NCBI GenBank assembly: GCA_028554645.1
Contig: JAQOOI010000022.1
Span: 1,116,001 to 1,180,000, forward strand
Length of the DNA: 64,000 bases
Reading direction: 5' to 3'
DNA from: Omphalotus guepiniiformis
Lineage: Eukaryota > Basidiomycota > Agaricomycetes > Agaricales > Omphalotaceae
A model generated the notes under the pieces. That model was not told the DNA's origin, ran no database searches, and saw nothing but the letters and a program-made list of their open reading frames with translations. Shown in pieces: positions 23,837 through 34,286 of this stretch. Numbering within the stretch: the first letter of the stretch is position 1; each line of letters opens with the position of its first letter. The translations under genes and the position numbers were made by a program.

Positions 23837-25512
23837 TCATGCAGCTTTACCCCAAGATCCTTCTACGTTCGATGTGCCAACGTCATATTCCGGAGGGCTA
23901 TCCTCGTAATGCTGGGGTGACGTTACACGCTGAGGCTGAGGCCGTGGCCCACTAATGGGGCTGGTTACAGGAACAGGCATAGCAGGAACGTTGGTTTTGA
24001 TAGGTGCTGGCGTACCAGAAGAATAAGGCACATATCCAGAGGTGGATGGGTGGTCAGGAAGGGCCGGAACAGATCCTGAGCGTTCTCGAAGGGGTGGCAC
24101 CGAGTTATTGCCATAACCATCACCTCCGAGGGTGTAATTGCGGTCATTACTGGACGATGCCTGAGCACCATAATACGATGTCTGTTGTGCACTGGCATAG
24201 GGATCAGTTCGGGGTGCTTCGTATTGGGAATATGAACTGGGGTACTGGTCGTGAGCCGAATGATCTACAAGTAAAAGACGAATTAAAATCTGACTAAAAG
24301 TAAAGACCAAAAATACTAACAAGTGGTACCTCCTGCGGTATGTCCGTAGCCTTGGGCGGTGATTTGATTAGCAGACAGATATTGGTTGTTGGGAGGAGGC
24401 GAGGCGGTGACTCGGGAAGTTGTGTATGTGGAAGGAGCGTAAGTCGAGGGTGCATATGTATGAGAACTAGCTTGACGCTGAGGTTGGGGCGGATACGACG
24501 AAACAGAATGGGCATCTTGAGAAGGGTTATAGTATTCATCCACAGCGCGAGATCCCGCCGGTGCCCGAACGTAGCCGCCACCGGCGTATCCACTTGCTCC
24601 CTGACTTGGGCGTCTACCGTAACCACCTGACGGTACAGCAGCTGCAGTGCTATCGTGATACGGCTCAGCATACACATTGTCGCCATCCACACGAGCAGTG
24701 AGGGGCTGAGTCTCGTGGAATGCGGGAAGACCGCCTTCTTTTTGTCTAGCCTTTCTATCCGCCTCTGCCTTCACAGCATCCATCCTCATCTGCTCTCCAA
24801 TGTTGTCATATCCACTGTTAGGCGCGACTTCATGATTCTTGTCCCATTTACGATTACGTGGCCCTCGACCGCTGATACAACACCTTCCAAGGGTGTAGAA
24901 GCATCCACTGAAGAACAAGAGAACCCACGCAGCTAGCGTGAGCCATATAGCGTTTCCCATCGATGCTGAGCCGACCGAATTAATTCGCGATTTGGCGACG
25001 AAAAACAAAACTATATCGAATATGAAGGCAAGAAGCGCAACTGCGGCAGCAAAGCCTGAGACACAAGTACTGCAACAAGTCATCGACATTTCACGGACGT
25101 GAGCGAGAAGACCGAAAACCGCTGAGCCTGCTGCCAGTGCGAGAGCCACTATGTGTAACACCAAGGTGTATGTTATCCATTTGACGGCAACCTGAGGTAT
25201 CTCGACAGGAAGATCAACTAGACTGTTGATGTCTGCCCCCCTAACTTCAGCAGACTGTCATTGTCCATATGTCATTTACACACCGAGTTCATATCCAACC
25301 GAAGGTTTTGAGCATGTTGTGCCGTTCGACAGCTCCAAACAGAAGCCTAGAGTTCCAAAGGTGACAGAGCCGCTAAAACCACCTTCGGTTATAGCTGCTT
25401 TGAGGAAGAAAACAGATTTGAAGTAGGGAACGCAGAAAGAAACGATGGCGAGAAGAATTGTGGCAACCAAAGTGCACAAGAATCCAGGAGTTGCAGGACG
25501 AATACAACCCAT
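23837..25512 (-). CDS. PalI/Rim9-SUR7 family membrane protein with long disordered tail
   Basis: Members of this family act at the plasma membrane in alkaline-pH sensing (PalI/Rim9) or eisosomes (SUR7). The start at 25512 gives MGCIRPATPGFLCTLVATIL, the first transmembrane helix. An extracellular loop with GFCLELSNGTTCSK follows, which is the conserved G-x-C ... C motif of the family. Three more helices come next: LHIVALALAAGSAVFGLLAH, GFAAAVALLAFIFDIVLFFV and LTLAAWVLLFFSGCFYTLG. Then comes a cytosolic tail of about 300 residues rich in Tyr, Ser, Pro and Gln, with the repeat YAPSTYAPSTYTTS. Two introns are clear, at about 25225-25280 and 24265-24315. Four helices plus the cysteine loop place it in the PalI/SUR7 superfamily; PalI is favoured because of the long tail. 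Confidence 0.8.
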
Positions 25513-26616
25513 GGCGGAAGAAGAGGAAGAGATGGATTAGATGCCAATGAAGATCTTTTTAGTTCGCCTGAGAGTAACCAAGGCGGTGAGATAACTGCTT
25601 CTCTCGGCGGTGGGCTATGCCGGGCCGGTACACCATACAAACCGTGGTCTCTCCTACACCGCTGCTACACAACTATATTCTTTGTCTCCATCTACACTCC
25701 CGTTCTAAGTACTGACTTGCACTTCTTGCAAAGATAGATAAATAAACCCTCAGTTTCTGATTCAGCCAGCGCCAGGATGTCTGCCGAAATTAGGTTTCAA
25801 TTTGGCGATAGTGGGCGCTGCGCACCTGCCGTACAATATTGAATGTCCTCGTTCAAGTTCGCCTCCCGCTCTATTCCTGTTCTCTGGTATAAATCGTCAT
25901 CACTCACCATCGTTGATTATGCATCTCCTATCATTTCGAAATAAAAGTCGGTTTCACACTGATTTCTTCGTTCTGCTCCCTTCACCCATAAATTTCAAAG
26001 TGACTAAAGTGAAGCTTGGGGGTCTCTTGCCTTGCCAACTATCTTCCCATTCACAGGTAGCCTATGGGAACCTCCATGACCGATGATGATCCAACAACGG
26101 TTTCTGTGCGTCAATCAATCGGGGAGGAGCAAATCATCACTGGCAGGACTCGGAAGACGAAGGAACGGTTTCCAGTTTGCGTGATCGTAAACTGTCCTAG
26201 TCTCCTGCAAACAGCCGGTCGTTTGGAAGACAGGTTTGTCTGTTGACCGCGGGCCAAAGTTGCATATAGCCTGAGACTTGTTAAATAGCCAAGTATGGGT
26301 AGTCACGAACGATGACTGGCTCTTCAAGTTCTTCGAATATATCAGATGCTAGATCAAGAGCTGGCGCATAATACGAGCCTGGTTGGCTTGGTGTAAAGTG
26401 ACCAGCACCCTGCCAGCACCGGGAGCCTCAGCAGAAGGCAGGTGCTGTACAGGGACAAGCACCATTGCAACTCAAATGGATCATTGGAGGACTCTGAGCA
26501 GAGAGCAACTTTGCTCAAATATTGCGACAATTCCACTTACGAGGTTCATCGGATGCGCGCATTGACGGCGGGTTGTGTCAGCTTCGTTTAGTAATGCCGG
26601 CGTGGGGGCTGACGCG
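25513..26616. other. intergenic, promoter of PalI-like gene and left flank of the retrotransposon
   Basis: This 1.1 kb contains no frame I can support. Possible donor-like and acceptor-like sites occur, but the translated pieces show no conserved pattern. The right end is the insertion target of the LTR element, with CGCG directly before its first base. Confidence 0.4.
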
Positions 26617-26949
26617 TGAAATATCGTCCTAAGGTCTCACGGGCCTGAGTCCGGTCAGACGAGAAAAAGGGCGAGAGAATTCTACATTCCGAGAAGTATC
26701 TACGACACCTAAATATTGTAGCTACCAACTACGCAATGCTACGGAATCCGCTATCTAAGTGTACGCAGTTGGAGAACAAGAGAAATAAGACATAGATGAA
26801 TAAGTCAAGTAGAGAACAGAAGATAAATGAAATACTCGCAGTTATCAGCAACGTTGAGTAATTATGCTTACAGTATGGCGGCGCCAGATATGGTAGTAAC
26901 GATACAGCCTCCCGGCTTAGCCTCCGTGCGTAATATTGATGATACAACA
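26617..26949 (-). repeat. 3' LTR of the Ty3/gypsy element
   Basis: This 333-base long terminal repeat has TG and CA ends. It differs from the other copy by three missing bases, in a GAACAGAAG/GAACAAGAAAG tract (two bases) and a TAA/TAAA run. No substitution was seen on visual alignment. Confidence 0.93.
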
Positions 26950-26962
26950 TAACCCCCTTGTT
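26950..26962 (-). other. polypurine tract for plus-strand priming
   Basis: On the minus strand this reads AACAAGGGGGTTA directly upstream of the 3' LTR. It is purine-rich with a run of five G, the expected place and composition for a retrotransposon polypurine tract. Confidence 0.7.
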
Positions 26963-27180
26963 AAGGCTTTTGATCCGGAAAAAGCAGAAGATTGGTGGGC
27001 TTGAAATATCAGATATTAGAACGAAAAGAAAAGGAAATAAAGCCAAATTAAAAAGAAGGAAAAATTTAAGTTGGAATGGCATAGATGAGCGCGTTAGCTA
27101 AGCACAATTGAAGCGGAGTTTGAATATGCTGTTGACGCGTCCTCGTCCGTTTACCAGCCGTTACTGTGTTTTCTGCCTCT

Positions 27181-30100
27181 TCATCCTCTCTCGAGCGTCT
27201 CGTCTCTGAGGTCGGAAGAGGCGTACCAGAGGGAAGGATCGGGTATGGCAGCGTAGTGAGAAGGCTGATATCTTCGCAGTCTTTGACCATTGTAGAGATT
27301 TCGCAAGATGTAGCCTGACCTGGTCATCAACTGGTAAGTATTCTTGTCTGTCATATCACGTATAATGAACGGTCCATCCCAGCGAGGATGTAGCTTTGAA
27401 GAACGCTCGCTTTTGCGAAGAACAAGGTCTCCAATACCCAAAGCCCGTTCAAAATAGGTTGACGACTCACGATTTTCGGCCGCTTTCTCAAGACGTTCCA
27501 AAGCCTTCGTATTGGCTTCTTTCCGGAATCGTTCGAGATTCTTGATGTGCTCGAGTCGAGCCTCTTGAAGAGCCGAAATTTCTTGGTCAGTAGGTGGTTT
27601 CATAACAGTGTCAAATACGGACTGACTCGGGAGTGTTAGTTCTCGACCGTACATCATGAATGCTGGCGAATGTCCTGTACTAGGGTTGATATGAGCCCTA
27701 TGGGCTAGCAGCGCGTCTGGTACGTAGTCGTCCCATTGATCTTGATGGTTGGGAGCAACAAATCGAGCTAACATTTGAGTCAGGGTGTCATTGAATTTTT
27801 CGAGACGTCCGTTTGTTTGTGGATGGTATGGGGTAGTATGAATATGGCGGATTGACAACCTCGTAAGTAGGTTTTGAAATGCATAAGACATAAATTCCTC
27901 ACCATTGTCGGTTAGGACAGCCTTAGGTTTTCCGTAGGTAACCACGATATGACGAAGTAGCGCAATAACTGCATCTGCGGAACGTCTAACGAGGGATTCT
28001 GCCAGCGTAAAGTCAGTTCCCATGTCCATAGAAGTAAGAAGGTACTGATTTCCTCGCTTACTCTTAGGAAGAGGACCAACCAAAATCAAACGACCAGACA
28101 TCTCCTGCATCAACTCTCGGAATCGGATGCATAGGTTGCTGAGGAAGTGAATCACGTTTCAGAAATTGGCAAGAGTCGCAAGTACGGATAGTATACTCAA
28201 CGATTTCGGTAACATAGGGCATCCAAAGCTCGTGAGCGAACTGAATCAGCGAGCGCATTGATACCAAGGTGTCCAAGATCAATATGAAGTTGTTTAACCA
28301 ATTCTAAGGCTTCCTTAACACTGGTTGGGACTAAGACAATCTGAGGTGGTTGTCCTTCGTGAGTATTGATGTCTTTGTAAAGAGCATCATTTCGTACCAT
28401 ATATTTCCCTTCGCTAAACCACAAGACCTTGAAGTAGATCATTGCGATAACGCTTCAATGTCTTGAAGACAGCTTCGCGATCCTGTGGCTGGAGTTCGGT
28501 AGCATAGGCGTAAAGTGGTTGATAGTCACTATCGGGGACCTCATCATGTCCAGGACGTCTTGACAAGGCGTCAGCTGCAATTTGCGAGGATCCAGGACGG
28601 TAGATGATCTTTATGTCGAAATGGGAAATGTCGTCGAGAAAGCGGGAGAGACGTCGGCCAAGATGCTTTTGAGTATGGAAATACTTTAATGACTCATGAT
28701 CTGTACGCACCACGATGGGAGAACCTTCAACGTAGCCTCGAAACTTCTTAAGAGAGTGTACGATGGCCAACATTTCACGTTCCTGAGCTGAATAGCGTTG
28801 TTCGGTTGCGGTCATACGGCGAGATTCAAAAGCAATTGGACGTAAGTCTTTTCTTTAAACTCGAAACGTTCTTCGTTGATATCTTCCCCCCCTTGCTTAA
28901 GATTCTTGAAGGGTTTAAGACATTGTTGAAGAACAGCGCCAATGCAGTTACCTGAAGCATCCGTGTCAAGGACAAAGACATGCCAGGGAGTAGGATGGAT
29001 TAACATACGAGTATGCGTAAGGGCTCGTTTGAGTGCATCGAAAGCTTTCTGACATGATTCTGACCAGTTTATAGCAGAACCTTTTCGAGGGGCACCTTGT
29101 AGGAGGTCATACATGGGTCCAGCGACCTGTGCGAAGTGCGGGATGAAACGTCGATAGTAACCTGCGAGGTTCAGGAAACCACGAACCTCTGTGATATTTG
29201 AAGGTGGCGGCCACTTGAGGATTGCTTCGACTTTGTCCGGTTCACTTGTATACCCTTGCCGGAGACAATATGTCCTAAATAAAGAATCTCGTTGGTGGCC
29301 CATTGACATTTGTCAACATTCAATGCTAATCCCTCACTGTTTAGAGCCTCGAGAACATTCTTGACATCTTGTTTCGTGTTGTTCCAAAGTGGTGGAGTAG
29401 ATGATGATGTCGTCGAGATATACCATGGCACATTTGTCGATATAGGGCCGCAAGATATCATTCATCATGTTCTGAAAGGTTGCAGGAGCATTGGTAAGTC
29501 CAAAAGGCATGACGCGAAATTGAAAATGACCATATCGACAGGTGAATGCTGTTTTCTCTTTCGCAGAATCCGAGAGACGAACCTGCCAATAACCCTTCGC
29601 TAAGTCGAGCGATGTGAAGACAGTAGCGTCTTTCAGGTTCTGATATGATTCGTCTATGCGAGGCAAAGGGTAGGCATTCTTCTTCGTTTAGCCGGTTGAG
29701 AACTCGGAGGTCAACACAAGGCCGAAGCTTACCATCTTTTTTAGGAACAAAGATGAGAGGCGAAGACCAGGGCGAGCTTGATTCTTCGATTACACCATCA
29801 GCTAGTGCTTCGTCGATAAAGGCTTTCGCAGCCTGAAGTTCAGCCGGCGAATGAGGGCGACCAGCAATACGAACAGGGGTAGCGCCTGCAGTGTCAATAT
29901 CATGTACCCAACGACGTAGAGGTGGGTAACCGACCTTCTCCGAAAAATCTTTAGGGAAAAGCTTCTTAAAGTTGTTCTTCATAGCTTCTCCAAATTTCGC
30001 AAATGCAGGCTTCTTCGTAGGAGCTACTGAAGGAGATGGTGGAGGTGGTGGAGGAAGGTTCTCGGTTGAGTCCGAGTAGACTGCTTCGGTGGAGTCGTTT

Positions 30101-31944
30101 GTGGTTGACGTTGCCAAGGTGTCAATGTCATCGTAGTTTGGAACGTAAGTGTACTGCTCATCAGGCAATTCACTGTCGCTATTGTTTGAGAAGCTGAATA
30201 GGTCACCTGCAGGGAATGGTGTAGCTGGATAGCGAAGAGCGCGAACCTTGACTGTGGTATGGGTCCGAGGAGAAGTGATGTCAAGAGAGTTATCATCCCA
30301 GTTAAAGATGACGTCGTGGCTCTTTGCGAATCGTCGACCAGTAAGGAGGTCATATCTGAACCCAGAGTCAGTCTCCAATACATACGCAATCATATCTTCC
30401 TTCACGCTGCCTATCGTGATCTTAAACTTCGCAAACTGCGATGTTACAGTCCGACCAGCACCTGCTACCTCTCTTGGTTGAGGAAGATCCCAAAAGTCTG
30501 CACCAGCACGTATCGCAACATCACGCCGGATATAGTTATCAGTTGCACCTGTGTCCACAATAGTCTCAACCTCGATGCCATTGTTGCGTCGACGGCCAAA
30601 GATAGCTTTGTGGAGAGGTCCAATCTTCGCGGCATAGACTGGGAGCCCTGTAGTTTCCTCCTCCAGGTCAAGAGCAAGAAGGTTCAGGTCTAATCGCGGG
30701 TCCTCGCAAGAGGTGGGAAGACTCTTGAGGAAGTTGTCGACCTCTGTCTCCTCTTTCTTCATCATTCCTGAGAGCTTGTTCATGAGAGAAGGCTTGCGAG
30801 AGTATGGATGTGAGCGTGTAGGAGAAGGACCTGGTTGAAGTGGGTTTGGATCCCCAATGTAAAACATAGGCTGAGGGTTGCGACGAAGAGGGGTGAAGTG
30901 CCGAGGGTTGTTGGGGTTGTTACGAGGCTTATGTGGTAGCCTACAATCCCGTCCATAGTGTCCCATCCGGTTGCAGTTGAAGCATCGTACTGTGGACATA
31001 TCTCGACTTGATCCATTATGGGTCCCGATGGAGGGTCGTTGAGAACAAGGGCCTGTTAGTGGGTGGAGGTCGAGTTGAGAAATTGTCCAAGTCCATTGGG
31101 ACTGGGGCACTTGAGAGTGGGTGGATGGGAAGGAAGATGCTGGAATCGGCGCTGAAGCAGCAATGCGCCGCTCAACTTGCCTATCAAGACGATGATTAGG
31201 ACCTGATGTACGTTTGTACCTTTCATAGGTGCGAGCTGCCTCGTAGACGCCTTCCATGGTAACAGGTTTAGCATGATTGACATGAAAAGCTATGTCGGGG
31301 GGAAGGGCATTGGTGAAGGTGAATTTGCGGTCTCCAAAAGTCATGTCGCGAGCTTCGAGCTGCATTTCCACCTTCTGGAAGCGAGAGATGAATTCGGTGA
31401 TGTTCCCTCGATATGTGCATGAATGGAGAGAACGACGTAGATCATCAATCCGAGTAGGTGCATCAAATTGAGCTCGAAGGTTCAGGACCAAGTCATCCCA
31501 GGCAAGCGGCTGGTCTCCATTCTCTTGTCGTTTGGAAAGGTACCAAGTTTGTGCACCTTCCCGGAATAGAGCACTAACAGTTGCTCCCAGTTCTCCTTGG
31601 GAATTTGAGAGGCGACGAGATGATCCTGCACAATGGAGATCCATGCACGAATATTCTCGTTATAGGTTCCCCGGAAGTATGGAAGGTCTACTCGAAGATT
31701 GGAGGGACGACCGGAAGTGGAAGGTGGATGTGACGGAAGGTTGATGGTAACCTTCGAGAGTGCTTCAGTGAACTCGTTTCTGAGGCGATCAGTAGAGACA
31801 GCTTCATTGCGAAGAGTAGCAAGTTCCGCCTCATTCTGAGCAACACGATGGATGATTTTCAGTGAGGATGGGTGAAAGGGTTTCATAGGTCTCGGGAGCC
31901 ACTGCAGCTGCCAAGCGTTCGAAAAGCTCGCTGGCGCTGGACAT
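27181..31944 (-). pseudogene. gag-pol polyprotein of the Ty3/gypsy element, several frameshifts
   Basis: A start at 31944 (MSSASELFERLAAAV) begins the gag region. The capsid is followed by the zinc knuckle CFNCNRMGHYGRDC (CX2CX4HX4C) near 30970, and the protease carries VDTGATDNY near 30545. Reverse transcriptase covers about 29270-29830, with FVPKKDGKLRPCVDLR, MPFGLTNAPATFQ and the active-site YLDDI. RNase H follows ([25 protein letters not shown]). Integrase covers about 27300-28420, with a His/Cys zinc region, TDNGEEF and YHPQTNGRLE, and ends near a GPF motif. The frame changes at about 31860, 31560, 29675, 29385, 29250, 28840, 28430, 28240 and 28100, each time by what looks like one base and without in-frame stop codons inside the segments. 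As written it cannot make a full polyprotein. Confidence 0.88.
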
Positions 31945-32148
31945 AGTGGAAAGGAACTCGGAAGATGAGTTCCGGATGGATAAAGTTTAGTCGACTAGAA
32001 ACAAGATGAGTTCTCTACGAGGGAGAAGTCAGTTTGGATTGAGAAACCGGTGCGCAGAATACGTACAGTCGAGCAACCAGTCTCGAGGGTGAAGTAGAGA
32101 AAAACAAGTAGTAGGAAACTTTGTCAAGCAAGCTTCACTTTTTAAAAG

Positions 32149-32484
32149 TGAAATATCGTCCTAAGGTCTCACGGGCCTGAGTCCGGTCAGACGAGAAAAA
32201 GGGCGAGAGAATTCTACATTCCGAGAAGTATCTACGACACCTAAATATTGTAGCTACCAACTACGCAATGCTACGGAATCCGCTATCTAAGTGTACGCAG
32301 TTGGAGAACAAGAGAAATAAGACATAGATGAATAAGTCAAGTAGAGAACAAGAAAGATAAATGAAATACTCGCAGTTATCAGCAACGTTGAGTAAATTAT
32401 GCTTACAGTATGGCGGCGCCAGATATGGTAGTAACGATACAGCCTCCCGGCTTAGCCTCCGTGCGTAATATTGATGATACAACA
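32149..32484 (-). repeat. 5' LTR of the Ty3/gypsy element
   Basis: This 336-base long terminal repeat lies upstream of gag in element orientation and nearly matches the copy at 26617-26949. It should carry the element's promoter. Confidence 0.93.
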
Positions 32485-32853
32485 CGCGCTGACGCGCTCA
32501 AGGCAGCGCGGACGCAGATACGGCCAACCTCGGGCTTTTGATTACGATATTACGCTCTGGTAAGTTTCCATGTTTCAGCAATTCAACCGAATCGTGTAGC
32601 CGAGTCTGAGACATGCATATATATGCATAGTAGGGATCTGTATGGTGAGTTCGTGTAACTTTTGTTCTTGCCTTTCACCCTTCTGATATCTACGCTTTTC
32701 CTAGTGGTATATTCGACTCACAAACTTGCCAAGGAAATACGGGCTGCTGGATAAAGATCGACAGTATCAAAGCATTTGATGAACAACGTGTCTACCATTC
32801 TTTACTGCGGCAGACTTCGGGCAACGGATAAAACTACCATATAAACTTCACCT
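32485..32853. other. right flank of the retrotransposon with isolated splice-like signals
   Basis: This stretch holds the perfect 16-base palindrome ATGCATATATATGCAT (32613-32628). It also has two donor/acceptor-like pairs: GTAAGT at about 32560 with TAG at 32631, and GTGAGT at about 32645 with CTAG at about 32704. Between and after them short open pieces can be read, such as RKYGLLDKDRQ. They may be 5' leader exons of the next gene or remnants of a gene cut by the insertion. No complete coding region is supported. Confidence 0.35.
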
Positions 32854-33956
32854 ATGAAGCAGTTCCTACGGAGTGCCTTTGGCAATCTGCGCGGGTACGG
32901 CTCAAGGAATCACTGCATCGTATCAGGTTCAGCCAACACAGTGCTCACGTTCAGCACCCTTAAGGCTGGAATGAGTGTGGTCGCTTTCTGCCTTGGTACG
33001 GCGCGGACACTCCTTGTAGGATCCACCAGCTTGTTTCTAGCAGCTATCGGTTTAGCTTTGGTGAGTCACGACACAACTTGCGCAGAGACATCTGGGCTGA
33101 CCAACCTATTCAGAGTGTATTGGCCGCACTCATTGATAATCTGCTTTCCCCTTACCGGAGTTCTTCACCCCTCGTTGATTACGATGCTATCTCTGCTCGA
33201 CGAAACCGCAATCGACTGAGCGCTAAGAGCGCCAATAGTGCCACGACTCAGCACGAGACCGAGACCAATTCGAACAGCGACTCATCTACGACTCTATCGA
33301 ACCCACACACTGCAGAACTAGTAACACTCTCCACCGTTTCCGACGCTCCTTTCCCTGAAGTAATATCAGTACAACCCAGCGAAAGGTCTCCGAAACATGG
33401 GAAAAAGTGCCCTTCTCGGGACCGGAAGAAACGATGGTCTCAAGGCATGATATCTGATGCAGGATCTGACCGTGCCCAACACTTCGCAGAACTATTAACA
33501 CCCTCCACTGCTTCCGACATTCCTTCATCTGGGGTAGTAGTACCCAGCGAGAGGTCACCGAAACATGGGAAAATGTGCCTTTCTCGAGACCGGAAGAAAC
33601 GATGGTCTCAAGGCCCGATATCTGATGCAGCATCCGACGGTACCCTACGCAAAGTTGGTAGCCACCATTTTTTGAAGTCGAAGTCTCTGCGCAAGACCCC
33701 TAGTGGTTCATCTGTTGCAGCTGGTCAGTGTTCATGAGTTTCTGTATACAGATGGGGTGCTTATAGAGTATGTGGCTCTGTTTCCTATCATACAGGTGCT
33801 TTGCTCTCATCGGAGAAGAAGAAGTCACTGCCTATGCGTCCCCGAACGCATCCGTATGAAGCACCGTACTTTTTACCTACCCCCGATACAGTAACTCCTG
33901 CACTGCTGTCTCCGCCTCGGCAGAAACCAATTCGCAGCCAAACCTTGCCTCCTTAA
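32854..33956 (+). CDS. membrane protein with internal tandem repeat, function unknown
   Basis: This is not a known family. The start MKQFLRSAFGNLRGYGSRNH is followed by a hydrophobic region (MSVVAFCLGTARTLLV, STSLFLAAIGLAL). After an intron at about 33061-33112 this continues SVLAALIDNLLSPYRSSSP, giving one or two membrane helices. The cytosolic part is polar. It carries two copies of a segment with PSERSPKHGKxCxSRDRKKR and WSQGxISDAxSD, spaced 168 bases apart, which are basic and Ser-rich. The last intron (about 33723-33801) joins VAAG to ALLSSEKKKSLPMRPRTHPY, ending QKPIRSQTLPP at 33954-33956. The introns are clean and in phase, so the gene looks real. Its start may lie further upstream, because splice-like sites exist between the LTR and this ATG. 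Confidence 0.6.
33312..33645 (+). repeat. intragenic tandem duplication, two copies of about 160-170 bases
   Basis: Copy 1 runs from about 33312 to 33473 and copy 2 from about 33486 to 33645. Both start GCAGAACTA and both contain CGAAACATGGGAAAA and GGAAGAAACGATGGTCTCAAGG. The repeat keeps the reading frame. The copies differ by scattered substitutions and a six-base gap, so the duplication is not very recent. Confidence 0.85.
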
Positions 33957-34286
33957 GGACCTCTGAAGACGTCGACGCCTCAGCTGGCACCGGAACTATC
34001 ACCACCAGTGACGAATGCCCTGTGTCGACTCTGAACGGTCCCTGAGAAGAGGGCCTTCAGCTTCTATTTTGTACTTGGGTGTATGCCGTTTATATTTATG
34101 ATTTGTTCTCCTACCTGGTACTCCCATACGTTCCCTACTCATTCAAAATTACTGTACTGTATAGTGTATACATACATTAAATATCCATCATATATTTGCT
34201 TCCATTAATTATAAGATAAGATAAGATAAGCACGTGTGAGGTTGAAATATTGCTTTTACGGTTCTGGCAGCCATCAAGGTAGCAGA
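33957..34286. other. intergenic ahead of SIN3
   Basis: This holds the 3' end of the repeat protein gene and the SIN3 upstream region, with AT-rich sequence from about 34150. No coding signal is seen apart from the regulatory motifs listed separately. Confidence 0.4.
34211..34236 (+). promoter_or_regulatory. GATA-site array and CACGTG E-box upstream of SIN3
   Basis: Four tandem copies of ATAAG (34211-34230) create three overlapping GATAAG motifs, the core of the fungal GATA-factor site HGATAR. They run straight into CACGTG (34231-34236), a palindromic bHLH site. The block ends 51 bases before the SIN3 ATG. It could also be a chance simple repeat. Confidence 0.4.

Larger units (their letters stand above)
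26617..32484 (-). mobile_element. Ty3/gypsy (Metaviridae-type) LTR retrotransposon, frame-broken
   Basis: This is a complete element of 5,868 bases in minus orientation. The 5' LTR is at 32149-32484 and the 3' LTR at 26617-26949; both begin TG and end CA. The direct repeat CGCG flanks the element (26613-26616 and 32485-32488), consistent with a target-site duplication. A polypurine tract (AACAAGGGGG on the minus strand) sits against the 3' LTR. The coding order is capsid, zinc knuckle, protease, reverse transcriptase, RNase H, integrase, which defines Ty3/gypsy. The integrase tail has a GPF motif but no chromodomain that I can see. The site next to the 5' LTR shows no TGG-type tRNA primer match. 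The LTRs differ only by three single-base length changes, so insertion looks recent. Confidence 0.93.
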
